From positions 124,001 through 188,000 of the forward strand of contig JANXYX010000036.1 in the NCBI GenBank assembly GCA_025408425.1: DNA of 64,000 nt, given 5' to 3'. The stretch is from Granulicella sp. GTDB lineage: Bacteria > Acidobacteriota > Terriglobia > Terriglobales > Acidobacteriaceae. A model generated the notes under the pieces. The model did not search any database, was not told the origin of the DNA, and saw nothing but the letters and a program-made list of their open reading frames with translations. The first letter of the stretch is position 1, and the number at the start of each line of letters is the position of its first letter. Positions 56,077-63,585 of the stretch are shown one piece after another. Position numbers and translations under genes: made by a program.

Positions 56077-56486
56077 TAGTTTTCACCATAATAGTCCGCA
56101 AACAGATCAGGCATCTCATACACCCTCACCCGATGCAGAGTAGCATTCGGAATCTTTCCATCCAGCCGGTTCCAGATCGCAATCGCGATATTCTCCGTCG
56201 TCGGGATAGCCGTCTTGAACTCCGGCACCTCCAGATTCAGATGACGATGGTCATAGACGCTCACCACCTCACGCTCCAGAATGTCCTTCAACTCCTTCAG
56301 ATCCACCACGAACCCCGAGGCAGCGTCAACCTCCCCCACCACCGTCACCTCCAGCGTGTAATTGTGACCATGACCGTTGCGATTCGCGCACTTGCCAAAG
56401 ACACGAGCATTTTCCTCTGGCGACCATGCGTCGTTCCAGTAGTAGTGCGCGGAAGAAAACTCAGCCTTGCGGGTAAGAAAAATCAT
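56076..56486 (-). CDS. 6-pyruvoyl-tetrahydropterin synthase-like enzyme, copy 2
   Basis: A 136-residue paralogue of the next gene. FSSAHYYWND and NRNGHGHNY supply zinc His residues, and FGKCANRNGHGHNY has the catalytic Cys with CX5HGH spacing. YDHRHLNLEVPEF and RVRVYEMPDLFADYYG match the family. It differs clearly from copy 1 (for example YYWNDAWSPEENARV against HRLHTEAFSAEQNRAV), so the duplication is old. The pair plus folE suggests a subunit pair or two steps in pterin synthesis. A role in queuosine (QueD) is possible but less favoured by the motif. Confidence 0.88.
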   Translation of the reverse strand: MIFLTRKAEFSSAHYYWNDAWSPEENARVFGKCANRNGHGHNYTLEVTVVGEVDAASGFVVDLKELKDILEREVVSVYDHRHLNLEVPEFKTAIPTTENIAIAIWNRLDGKIPNATLHRVRVYEMPDLFADYYGEN

Positions 56487-56559
56487 CGATAACTCTCAGA
56501 TCCTTAGATATTACTTAGACGGCTGACCATACGCCCTGGATTCAACCAGAGCCGACTTG

Positions 56560-57678
56560 CTAACGCGTCGTGCTGTAGCTCCGCCCCTTCCAGGCCACGG
56601 ATTTGTTGATGCGATGGTGAACGAAGCTCCGAATCAACAAGTACACAAACATCGGTATCCCCACTGCCGACAGCGCAACATCCACCGCGGGAAAGTTCGA
56701 CCGAGCCACACGGTTATAAAACCGCCACAGCGTTCGAGCCCATAACAAAAGAAAAATCACGCGCTGGCCGGGTACATGAATCGGGAACGTAAACGCAAGA
56801 ATCGGCAACCCAACCAGCAACACCAAATCCAGTATCCGCCATAATGCCAGCGCAATTGGGCGCGGCATCAGCAGCGCAAGATTCTTCGTCCACCCCTCGA
56901 TCATGTCCGCAGTGTTCCGGTACATCGTCGTAGAGAGCGCATCCGGAGCGTAACGAAACCGAATCACCCGCGGCCCCCGCTTGATATTCTGCGCCAGAGC
57001 CACATCTTCCAGCACCGACTTCCCAATCGCCCGATGCCCCCCCACCGCAAAATACGCGTCTCTCTCCACCAGCAGAAACTGCCCGTTAGCCGCAGCCAGC
57101 CGTCGCCCCGGATCGTTCACATGCTTCGACGGATACACGCTCGCCAACTCTGAAAACACCAACGGCATCACTGCCCGCTGCCAGAACCCAGTCACAATCT
57201 GCCGAGGCGAATAAGACAGCAGCAGCGCCTTATACTTTTCCGCCTCCCGAATCGACCGCGAAAGATCGCCCGGTTCATGCACCGTATCGGCATCGGTAAA
57301 CAGCAACCACTTCCCTCGTGAAGCCTGCGCACCCGCCCAGCAGGCATTCGTCTTACCCGTAAACCCACCCAGGCTGCTCAAATCCAGCGGCGGAGCATTC
57401 ATCACCTTCACCCCAGCATGGCGCGCCGCCGCCTCAGCCCCAATCTCCCCTGTCGCATCGGAAGAATCATCATTAATGACAATTAGTTCCCACTGCACCC
57501 CAAGCTCAAACCCCGGCTCTGACTGACTCAACAGTGACGCCAGACAAGCCGGCAGCGATTCCTGCTCATTGCGAGCAGGCAGTATCACTGACAGTTCAAA
57601 CTGAGGAACATCTGCCTGAGCATCAACTTCCATCTCAGGCGTCAAATTATCGGTCGGGTTAATGTTCTCAGCGTCCAC
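56560..57678 (-). CDS. Family 2 glycosyltransferase, membrane-bound (HpnB-like)
   Basis: A 372-residue GT2 enzyme. The GT-A domain has ELSVILPARNEQESLPACL, INDDSSDAT, the donor-metal motif LFTDADTVHEP and AVGGHRAIGKSVLEDVALAQ. Four hydrophobic helices follow toward the C-terminus. It resembles HpnB-type transferases acting on lipids such as hopanoids or carotenoids; substrate unproven. GTG at 57678 is the longest start; the ATG at 57633 fits as well. TATAAT stands on the minus strand at 57687-57692. The next gene starts about 30 bases away in the other direction. Confidence 0.82.
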   Translation of the reverse strand: MDAENINPTDNLTPEMEVDAQADVPQFELSVILPARNEQESLPACLASLLSQSEPGFELGVQWELIVINDDSSDATGEIGAEAAARHAGVKVMNAPPLDLSSLGGFTGKTNACWAGAQASRGKWLLFTDADTVHEPGDLSRSIREAEKYKALLLSYSPRQIVTGFWQRAVMPLVFSELASVYPSKHVNDPGRRLAAANGQFLLVERDAYFAVGGHRAIGKSVLEDVALAQNIKRGPRVIRFRYAPDALSTTMYRNTADMIEGWTKNLALLMPRPIALALWRILDLVLLVGLPILAFTFPIHVPGQRVIFLLLWARTLWRFYNRVARSNFPAVDVALSAVGIPMFVYLLIRSFVHHRINKSVAWKGRSYSTTR

Positions 57679-57708
57679 GACTTCGTATTATAGGAAGTGG
57701 AGCGTGCC

Positions 57709-58191
57709 GTGCGTACATTGTGGTCAAGTTTAGTAGTCGGTGCCCTGCTCATCGCAGGTTGCGATCGCGGAGATCATCCCGGGCACATCGGCAGTACAGC
57801 GCATCAGTTTGTGGTCAGCGACGGCAGCAGAACAGTCGACCTCAGCAAACTCCGCGGACATACCGTGGTCCTTAACCTCTGGGCCACCTGGTGCGCACCA
57901 TGCATCGAAGAACTGCCCAGCCTCCTCGAAATGCAGCGCCGCCTCCCCCAGGTAACCGTCGTCGCCATCAGCATGGACGAAGATGAGTCCACCTACCAAC
58001 GCTTCCTCGCCCAGAACCACGTCAACCTCGTCACGCTCCGAGATCCCTCCCAGCGGATCAACGCCCTCTACGGCACCGTCCAGATCCCCGAAACCTACGT
58101 CATCGACAGCAAAGGCATCCTCCGCAGAAAATTCGTCTCAGCTCAAAACTGGACCAGCCCCGAGATCATCGACTATCTCAAAAAACTCTAG
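57709..58191 (+). CDS. TlpA-like thioredoxin lipoprotein
   Basis: A 160-residue exported redox protein. The GTG at 57709 is preferred: GTGGAG lies six bases before it and it gives a compact lipoprotein signal (RTLWSSLVVGALLIAGC). The thioredoxin motif is WCAPC in VVLNLWATWCAPCIEELPS, with cis-Pro in VQIPETYVID. It probably reduces envelope disulfides. Its last 54 bases overlap the convergent HAD gene. An upstream in-frame GTG at 57697 has poorer spacing. Confidence 0.87.
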   Translation: MRTLWSSLVVGALLIAGCDRGDHPGHIGSTAHQFVVSDGSRTVDLSKLRGHTVVLNLWATWCAPCIEELPSLLEMQRRLPQVTVVAISMDEDESTYQRFLAQNHVNLVTLRDPSQRINALYGTVQIPETYVIDSKGILRRKFVSAQNWTSPEIIDYLKKL

Positions 58192-58812
58192 CAATCCCTC
58201 TGTCACCGGCAGTTCAGACTTCCAGTCAGGAATAAACACCTTGCGGATGTCCCTGCCATCCATCCCCGCCCGCTGCGCAGCCTCCAGCCCCTCGTCCGAG
58301 TCCTCAAACACGATGCACCGCTCCGGCGGCACGCCCATCCTCCGCGCAGCCTCCAGAAACACATCCGGAGCAGGCTTTCCATGCTCCACATCCTCAGCCG
58401 CAATTACATAGTCAAAAAGCTCCAGTAGCCCCGTAGCCTCCAGAGTTGCTTCCACATTCACCCGTCGCCCGTTCGACGCCACCGCCATCGGCACCCGCCC
58501 CTTCCACTCCCGCGCAATCGCCGCAATGACTTCCACCTCGCGCAACCGCGACAATCCCAGCTGAAACGCAACCGTGTAGTCGTCCAGAATCCTCGTTCGC
58601 GCAACCGGTCCCACCATCTCCTCAAACGCATCCAGCAGCGCCCCCGGCGTCAGCCCCACCCGCTCAAAGTACCAGCCACTGTCCATCACCAGTCCCTGCA
58701 GCTCCAGAGCCACCTGCAACGCATAATAGTGAGCCGGTGCCGTATCCACCAGCGTCCCGTCACAATCGAAGATCAGCCCTGAGAAACCACCTGTCACTAG
58801 CTCAGTAGTCAT
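58138..58812 (-). CDS. HAD-superfamily phosphatase (beta-phosphoglucomutase-like)
   Basis: A 224-residue HAD hydrolase with a C1 cap. Motif I is IFDCDGTLVDT, motif II AVASNGRRVN, motif III the Lys in EHGKPAPDVFL and motif IV VFEDSDEGLEAAQRAGM. The group covers phosphoglycolate, sugar-phosphate and 2-deoxyglucose-6-phosphate phosphatases and beta-phosphoglucomutase; the substrate cannot be fixed. Its C-terminal 18 codons overlap the convergent TlpA-like gene on the other strand. Confidence 0.85.
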   Translation of the reverse strand: MTTELVTGGFSGLIFDCDGTLVDTAPAHYYALQVALELQGLVMDSGWYFERVGLTPGALLDAFEEMVGPVARTRILDDYTVAFQLGLSRLREVEVIAAIAREWKGRVPMAVASNGRRVNVEATLEATGLLELFDYVIAAEDVEHGKPAPDVFLEAARRMGVPPERCIVFEDSDEGLEAAQRAGMDGRDIRKVFIPDWKSELPVTEGLLEFFEIVDDLGAGPVLS

Positions 58813-58893
58813 ACCTTCATTCTATGAGGGGGGCTTCCACCAACCACAATCCCCCGCTGGATAGCCCCCGCATCCCACTGCTATCATCAACTC

Positions 58894-59166
58894 ATGACAC
58901 AGCTGGATGTTCTTTACCGGTACGGCACACCTCCCTCCGAGGCTGCCGCACTTGCAGTCTCTAAGCTTCGCGAGGTCTACGGCATTCGAAAGCTTGAATT
59001 CAACGAAGCCAACAAAACTATCCGCGTCGAGTACGATGCCACCCGCCTCTCCGAACCGGTCATCCATCAACTCCTCCGCCGCGGTGGCTTGGACATCGTC
59101 GAGGCTCTTCCCCTCTTCACTCCACCGCCTCCGCCACCCCCAGCCGAGCCTCAACCCGCAAGCTAG
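58894..59166 (+). CDS. Small HMA-fold-like protein with proline-rich tail
   Basis: A 90-residue soluble protein. DVLYRYGTPPSEAAALAVSKLREVYGIRKLEFNEA-type beta-alpha-beta text followed by IRVEYDATRLSEPVIHQLLRRGGLDIVE resembles the ferredoxin-like fold of heavy-metal-associated domains. It lacks the CxxC metal site. The tail FTPPPPPPPAEPQPAS is a polyproline stretch. Function unknown. It precedes the two tRNA genes. Confidence 0.65.
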   Translation: MTQLDVLYRYGTPPSEAAALAVSKLREVYGIRKLEFNEANKTIRVEYDATRLSEPVIHQLLRRGGLDIVEALPLFTPPPPPPPAEPQPAS

Positions 59167-59214
59167 TTGCCCTCAGCTCGTTTTTTAGCTACTTTCATAG
59201 CAGTACTTCTCAAC

Positions 59215-59291
59215 GCGCCCGTAGCTCAGCTGGATAGAGCATTTGGCTTCGAACCAAAGGGTCGGAGGTTCGAATCCTTCCGGGCGCACCA
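59215..59291 (+). tRNA. tRNA-Arg (anticodon TCG)
   Basis: A complete cloverleaf of 77 bases including an encoded CCA. Acceptor GCGCCCG pairs with CGGGCGC, D-arm GCTC/GAGC, anticodon stem TTTGG/CCAAA around loop CTTCGAA, T-arm with GGTTCGAATCC. The anticodon TCG reads CGA and related CGN codons. It is 75 of 77 identical to the next tRNA. Confidence 0.95.
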
Positions 59292-59448
59292 CTTCCCTTC
59301 CTGATAATTTCAGCCCTACACCACCGCTCATGCCGTCCGAGCGGCTGTGCAAGACGCGGGAACCAACGGGTAGCAACGTCATGATCGACCTAAGGTTGAT
59401 CTAACCAGCGAATTCCGTTATCTTTAGAAGGTTGCAACCACGCAATGT

Positions 59449-59525
59449 GCGCCCGTAGCTCAGTTGGATAGAGCATTTGGCTACGAACCAAAGGGTCGGA
59501 GGTTCGAATCCTTCCGGGCGCACCA
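59449..59525 (+). tRNA. tRNA-Arg (anticodon ACG)
   Basis: A complete 77-base cloverleaf with encoded CCA, differing from the upstream tRNA-Arg by one D-loop base (C to T) and the first anticodon base. The anticodon ACG is normally edited to ICG by TadA and reads CGU, CGC and CGA. 157 bases with no gene separate the two tRNAs. Confidence 0.95.
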
Positions 59526-59633
59526 TAACTCCCCCATCACCTCAAGTTTCCAACTCCCCCCACCACAATCCTGCAACCGCCTAAGCTGTCTGTATCTCGC
59601 TGCGCCTGCAGATCTATCAGCCTGCCGCCAAAA

Positions 59634-60080
59634 TCACCTGTTACGTTCCTCTGCCTCTGCCAGCCACCCGCGGCGTAGCTTTTCTGAAGGAATGCCGGAC
59701 ATATAGGGCTTAATGTCGAGAATCGGCGTTCCCGCCAGCATGTCAACGCCGCGAACAAACAGCAACCCATTCTCGCGACGGAGTAATTCCACGACAGTAA
59801 GGCCAATCGGGTTGGGGCGACGCGGTGATCGACTCGCAAAAACTCCATGCGGCCGATCGTCCGTAGGCGGTCGGCTCACCAGTTCAAAGTCGGAGGACCG
59901 ATCGAACTCCCAGATCACAAAAAGATGCGAGAATCCTTCGATGTCAGTCAGCCCAGCCTCAAACTCAGGCAGAATCCTCAGGACACCTTCTACCTCATGC
60001 TTGGCATTCAGACCCCTGGGAATCTGGTACGTATCGCCATAAGGACTTTCTACAAAGCCGATGGGACGGGGAACAAACAT
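59634..60080 (-). CDS. trmO: tRNA t6A37 methyltransferase
   Basis: A 148-residue TrmO/TsaA (YaeB) protein that uses SAM to methylate threonylcarbamoyl-adenosine 37. It begins PIGFVESPYGDTYQIPRG. The core has GFSHLFVIWEFDRS, GVFASRSPRRPNPIGLTVVELL (the SRPNPIG signature) and GTPILDIKPYM. It is shorter than E. coli TrmO (about 235), which has a C-terminal extension; many bacteria have this short form. Placed just after two tRNA genes on the opposite strand. Confidence 0.92.
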   Translation of the reverse strand: MFVPRPIGFVESPYGDTYQIPRGLNAKHEVEGVLRILPEFEAGLTDIEGFSHLFVIWEFDRSSDFELVSRPPTDDRPHGVFASRSPRRPNPIGLTVVELLRRENGLLFVRGVDMLAGTPILDIKPYMSGIPSEKLRRGWLAEAEERNR

Positions 60081-60364
60081 AGGAGCCTGTACCTCTGCTC
60101 ACGATCATACCCGCCATTGATGCGCTCTTCTGATGCGCTCTTCGATTCTGCCAACTCACCGCTACTTCGAATCCCCAGCCCCTTTGCCGAAAGGTCAATC
60201 TGACCATCCGTCAGCTTCTCAGCATGCCGGATAATGTAAACAGTCGCAGGAGTCGTCCCAGCTATTGCTGAAGTCTGGGCATCAACCGTTCCAAACCCCA
60301 CGAAACCACTCAAAATCAATAAAATAAGCCAGAGGCGACGGCGGCAACTCATCAAAATCAGCAT
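60050..60364 (-). pseudogene. Truncated secreted histidine-phosphatase remnant
   Basis: A 104-residue frame with a signal peptide (LWLILLILSGFVGFGTVDAQ) and the histidine-phosphatase opening ATVYIIRHAEKLTDGQIDLSAKG. After about 60 residues the resemblance fades into a basic tail. Family members are about 180 residues and need a second His later, which is absent. Its 3' end overlaps the trmO start. It is best read as a decayed phosphoglycerate-mutase-like gene; a short functional form is unlikely. Confidence 0.6.
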
Positions 60365-60432
60365 GCCTTTTAGAATGACGCAAACTCCTCTCGGTAATTG
60401 TGAATGCGCCGAGATTTCCCCGCATCCTTCGA

Positions 60433-60461
60433 TTGACGACCAATTTAGTCCGCATTAGACT
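60433..60461 (+). promoter_or_regulatory. Predicted sigma-70 promoter of the iron-uptake locus
   Basis: TTGACG (60433-60438), a 17-base spacer and TAGACT (60456-60461). This is a good match to the -35/-10 consensus, about 100 bases ahead of the FTR1 gene. Confidence 0.55.
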
Positions 60462-60462
60462 A
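60446..60462. promoter_or_regulatory. Palindrome over the -10 region
   Basis: TAGTC, seven bases, GACTA, covering part of the spacer and the -10. The placement suits a repressor operator, perhaps metal-responsive, but no known Fur, IdeR or MntR box is matched with certainty. Confidence 0.4.
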
Positions 60463-60559
60463 TTACTTGGAACGAAACGTGGTTTTCACCTCACGGTAGA
60501 GGGTATTTGCGGGCATAGCCGGTCTTACAGGCATCGCCCCAGGAACGAGAAAGAGTCTT

Positions 60560-61834
60560 ATGCTGCAGGCATTTATCATCACCCTCCGCGAGGGCGTCGA
60601 AGCCTCCCTGATCGTAGGTATCGTCTTTGCTTACCTCTCCAAAATTGGACGCCACGAGCTCAAGAAGACCGTCTTCTGGGCCCTCGGTTCAGCCGTCGCC
60701 GCCTCCGTCGCGGTAGCCGTCGTCATCGCCCGCACCCACTTCAATACAGACATCTTCGAAGGCTGGGTCATGCTAGCCGCCGCTGCCTTCGTCGTCAGCA
60801 TGATCTGGTTCATGCACAAGACCGCCCGCACCCTCAAGGGCCACATCGAAGGCAAGGTCTCCGAACTCATCGAAGAGACCTCCAAGCTCGGCCTCTTCTT
60901 CTTCGTCTTCCTCCTCGTCTTACGTGAGGGCGTAGAAACCGTCCTCATCCTCTCCGCCGTCACCCTCAACTCCAGCGAAATCCTCTCCTTCACAGGCACG
61001 CTCCTCGGCATCGCGGTCTCCGTCGTCTTCGGAGTTCTCTTCATCCGCGGCAGCGTCAAGATCAATCTCCAGCGCTTCTTCCGTGTCACGACCGTCATCC
61101 TCTACTTCGTCGCCTTCCAGCTCGTCGTCAGCGGCCTGCACGAGCTCTCTGAAAACGGAGTCCTCCCCTCCAGCACCACCGAGATGCGTCTCATCGGCCC
61201 CATCGTCCGTAATGACCTCTTCTTCTTCGTCACCATGCTCGCCCTTGCCGGCCTCATGGTTCTCATGGAGTACAAGCGCCGAGCCGTCACCTCACCCTCA
61301 GAGATCGCCGCCTTGGATCCAGCTGCCAGGCGCAAAGCCGCCTGGAGCCAGCGCCGCGAAAAAATGTGGATGACCGCTGTCGTCGCCACTAGCTTTCTCT
61401 TCATCTTCCTCTCCACGGCAGAGTTCATCTATGCCAAAAGCACCACCTCCCTCTCCCCCACTTCTCCTGTCACCCTCGTCGGCACACAGGTCACAGTCTC
61501 CACCGCCGAGGTCAACGACGACCAGCTCCACCGCTACGGCGTCAAGCTCGAAGACGGCAAAGGCGGCACCGTCGAAGTCCGCTTCCTCCTCTTCAAAAAG
61601 CCCGACGGAAACATCGTCTCCGTAGCCGACGCCTGCCAGATCTGCGGCCCCGTAGGCTTCTACATCGGCAGCCAGGGAATCATCTGCAAGATGTGCGCCT
61701 CCCCACTCAACGCTTCCTCCATGGGCCAGCCCGGCGGATGCAACCCCATCCCCCTCAAGTCCACCAACGCTGGCGGCCAGATCACCATCGCCGCCGCCGA
61801 CCTCAAGACCCTCATCCCCACCTTCGAGCGGTAA
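60560..61834 (+). CDS. fetM: FTR1-family iron permease fused to a DUF2318 domain (FetM type)
   Basis: A 424-residue membrane protein. The N-terminal FTR1 part has seven helices with two iron motifs REGVE (in ITLREGVEASLIVG and VLREGVETVLILS). A further TM near residues 275-295 joins a C-terminal periplasmic DUF2318 domain of about 110 residues. That domain has Cys motifs CQICG and CKMC, then GGCNPIPL. The same fusion is known from the Campylobacter Cj1658/P19 and E. coli FetMP ferrous-iron systems. FtsX-type permeases follow on the same strand, as in those loci. No P19 gene is next to it. Probable role: iron import across the inner membrane. Confidence 0.88.
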   Translation: MLQAFIITLREGVEASLIVGIVFAYLSKIGRHELKKTVFWALGSAVAASVAVAVVIARTHFNTDIFEGWVMLAAAAFVVSMIWFMHKTARTLKGHIEGKVSELIEETSKLGLFFFVFLLVLREGVETVLILSAVTLNSSEILSFTGTLLGIAVSVVFGVLFIRGSVKINLQRFFRVTTVILYFVAFQLVVSGLHELSENGVLPSSTTEMRLIGPIVRNDLFFFVTMLALAGLMVLMEYKRRAVTSPSEIAALDPAARRKAAWSQRREKMWMTAVVATSFLFIFLSTAEFIYAKSTTSLSPTSPVTLVGTQVTVSTAEVNDDQLHRYGVKLEDGKGGTVEVRFLLFKKPDGNIVSVADACQICGPVGFYIGSQGIICKMCASPLNASSMGQPGGCNPIPLKSTNAGGQITIAAADLKTLIPTFER

Positions 61835-61882
61835 TGCTCTCCACCACACACCAACCCGGGTACTCATTAGAAGCCGGGTGCT

Positions 61883-61906
61883 CCCTGTCCCGCCTCTGGG
61901 ACAGGG
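61883..61906. repeat. Short hairpin after fetM
   Basis: A 9-bp perfect inverted repeat CCCTGTCCC/GGGACAGGG with a 6-base loop, 48 bases past the fetM stop. It may be a terminator stem without T-run or part of the repeat cluster with copy B. Confidence 0.5.
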
Positions 61907-61926
61907 GTGAACTACCAACGAACCCC

Positions 61927-61972
61927 GGGTGCCCCATCTTCGCGACAGTTTCATCGTCGCTAAGATGGGGCA
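61927..61972. repeat. Hairpin repeat unit, copy B
   Basis: It starts GGGTGCCCCATCTT, with an inner stem GCGAC/GTCGC and loop AGTTTCATC, and returns AAGATGGGGCA. Arms pair over 16 of 17 positions. It is followed by TTCACAAAGCGAACC. It lies between fetM and the first permease. Confidence 0.7.
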
Positions 61973-62090
61973 TTCACAAAGCGAACCGCACTCCTCTCCC
62001 AGCCCCAAACTCTGCAAACCCAGTACCGCAAACTCAACCCGCAAACGGTACTATTAACCGTGACCACCATCCCTCAGGAGCACCACTAAA

Positions 62091-63407
62091 ATGTTCGTCC
62101 GACTCCTGATGGAATCCTTCCGCCGCCAGCGCCGCCGCAAGCTCCTCGCCGGCCTCGCCATCCTCCTCGGCACCACCGCAGTCACCGCAATGCTCGCCCT
62201 CGCCACCACCATCGGCGACCGCATCCACAAAGAGCTGGCCGTCTACGGCGCCAACATCGTCATCTACCCCAAGGCCGACCAGCTAGACGTCAAAATCGGC
62301 GGCGTAGACATCAAACCCGCCACCGGCAACGCTTACCTCCACGAGTCCGACCTCGACAAACTAAAAACCATCTTCTGGGCCAACAACATCACCGGTCTAA
62401 GCCCCGAGTTGCCACTGCAGCTATCCATCGTCGCTCCACACACCAATGAGCATAAGGTTGAAGCAGTCGGCCTCTGGTTCAACCACCCTTTCGGCAACGG
62501 CTCTACACTCACTGGCGCACCGCAGCTTCATCCATCGTGGAAACTCACCGGAGCGTGGCCTTCAAGCAACGATCAGGTCGTCGTCGGTAGAACCCTCGCA
62601 GCCAAACTCGGGGTTACTTCAGGAGAAACGCTCGTCGTCCCCGCATCCCCACCCGCCGGAGACAGCCTACTGCACAAGGGCTACTCTTATAAGATCACTG
62701 GCATCGCGGATACAGGCGGCTTACAGGACGATCAACTTATACTTCCCCTCGCTGCTGCCCAGACCCTCGCCAACCTTCCCGACGCCATCTCCCGCGTAGA
62801 AGTCTCCGCCCGCACCAAACCCGAAGACGCCTTCGCCCGCGTAGACCCCGACACCCTCCCCGCCAAGCAGCGCGAGATCTGGTACTGCCGCCCTTACGCC
62901 AACTCCATCGCCTACCAGATCCGCGAAGCCATCCCCGGGGCCGCAGCCGAGCAGGTCCGCCGCGTCGAGCAATCCGAAGGCACTATCCTCGAACGCATCT
63001 CCGGCCTCATGTGGCTCATCAGCGCTGCTGCCCTCCTCGCTGCCGGATTCGCCGTCTCCGCCGCCATGGCGACCGCCATCCTAGAGCGCCGCGCCGAAAT
63101 CGGCCTCATGCGCTCCCTCGGAGCCAGCAAATCCACCATCGCCATCCTCTTCTACGCCGAAACCGGCATCCTCGCCATCCTCTTCGGCTCCATCGGCTAC
63201 CTCCTCGGCTCCAGCCTCGCCGCACTCCTCGGCGCAAGAATCTTCTCCGGCGAAACGACCGCACCGTTCCTCTCCACAGCCTTCAATCCAGTCCTCCTTC
63301 CCATAGTCGTCGCCCTCGCGCTCATCGTAGCCATCGCCGGCAGCACCCCTTCCATCCGCGCCGCACTCCGCATGGACCCCTCCGCCATCCTCCGAGCCGA
63401 CGCATGA
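62091..63407 (+). CDS. ABC transporter permease, FtsX/MacB-like (FetB/FetC-like)
   Basis: A 438-residue permease with four TM helices. One N-terminal helix after a basic stretch (ESFRRQRRRKLLAGLAILLG) is followed by a periplasmic domain of about 230 residues (IYPKADQLDVKIGGVDIKP) and three C-terminal helices of the FtsX unit with RRAEIGLMRSLGASKSTIAIL. In Campylobacter and E. coli such permeases accompany FetM/P19 and an ATPase. The ATPase is beyond the window. Bases near 62400-62760 are poorer in GC than the rest of the gene. Confidence 0.87.
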   Translation: MFVRLLMESFRRQRRRKLLAGLAILLGTTAVTAMLALATTIGDRIHKELAVYGANIVIYPKADQLDVKIGGVDIKPATGNAYLHESDLDKLKTIFWANNITGLSPELPLQLSIVAPHTNEHKVEAVGLWFNHPFGNGSTLTGAPQLHPSWKLTGAWPSSNDQVVVGRTLAAKLGVTSGETLVVPASPPAGDSLLHKGYSYKITGIADTGGLQDDQLILPLAAAQTLANLPDAISRVEVSARTKPEDAFARVDPDTLPAKQREIWYCRPYANSIAYQIREAIPGAAAEQVRRVEQSEGTILERISGLMWLISAAALLAAGFAVSAAMATAILERRAEIGLMRSLGASKSTIAILFYAETGILAILFGSIGYLLGSSLAALLGARIFSGETTAPFLSTAFNPVLLPIVVALALIVAIAGSTPSIRAALRMDPSAILRADA

Positions 63408-63432
63408 CGATGAACCCTGAAAAATCCGGATA

Positions 63433-63472
63433 CCCCATCTTCGCGACAGCTTCATCGTCGCTAAGGTGGGCA
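63433..63472. repeat. Hairpin repeat unit, copy C
   Basis: Nearly the same sequence as copy B (CCCCATCTTCGCGACAGC..., GTCGCTAAGGTGGGCA), followed by TTCGCGAAGCGAACC. It lies 25 bases after the first permease stop. Confidence 0.7.
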
Positions 63473-63505
63473 TTCGCGAAGCGAACCACTCCCGCCCATG
63501 CCGGG

Positions 63506-63541
63506 TGCCCCATTCATGCGGCTTCATCGCATGAGTGGGCA
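63506..63541. repeat. Hairpin repeat unit, copy D
   Basis: It has the same frame (GTGCCCCAT, loop GCTTCAT, GTGGGCATTCGCGAAGCG) as copies B and C, but the stem bases are different (TCATGCG with CGCATGA) and still pair. It lies 45 bases before the second permease. Confidence 0.65.
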
Positions 63542-63585
63542 TTCGCGAAGCGCCCCCTCGACGAATCGACGAATCAGGTGCCCGC

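Noticed and set aside
59215..59525. tRNA genes as an integration site for a mobile element
   Set aside because: There is no integrase, no repeat of a tRNA end elsewhere in the window, and the neighbours are housekeeping-like genes.
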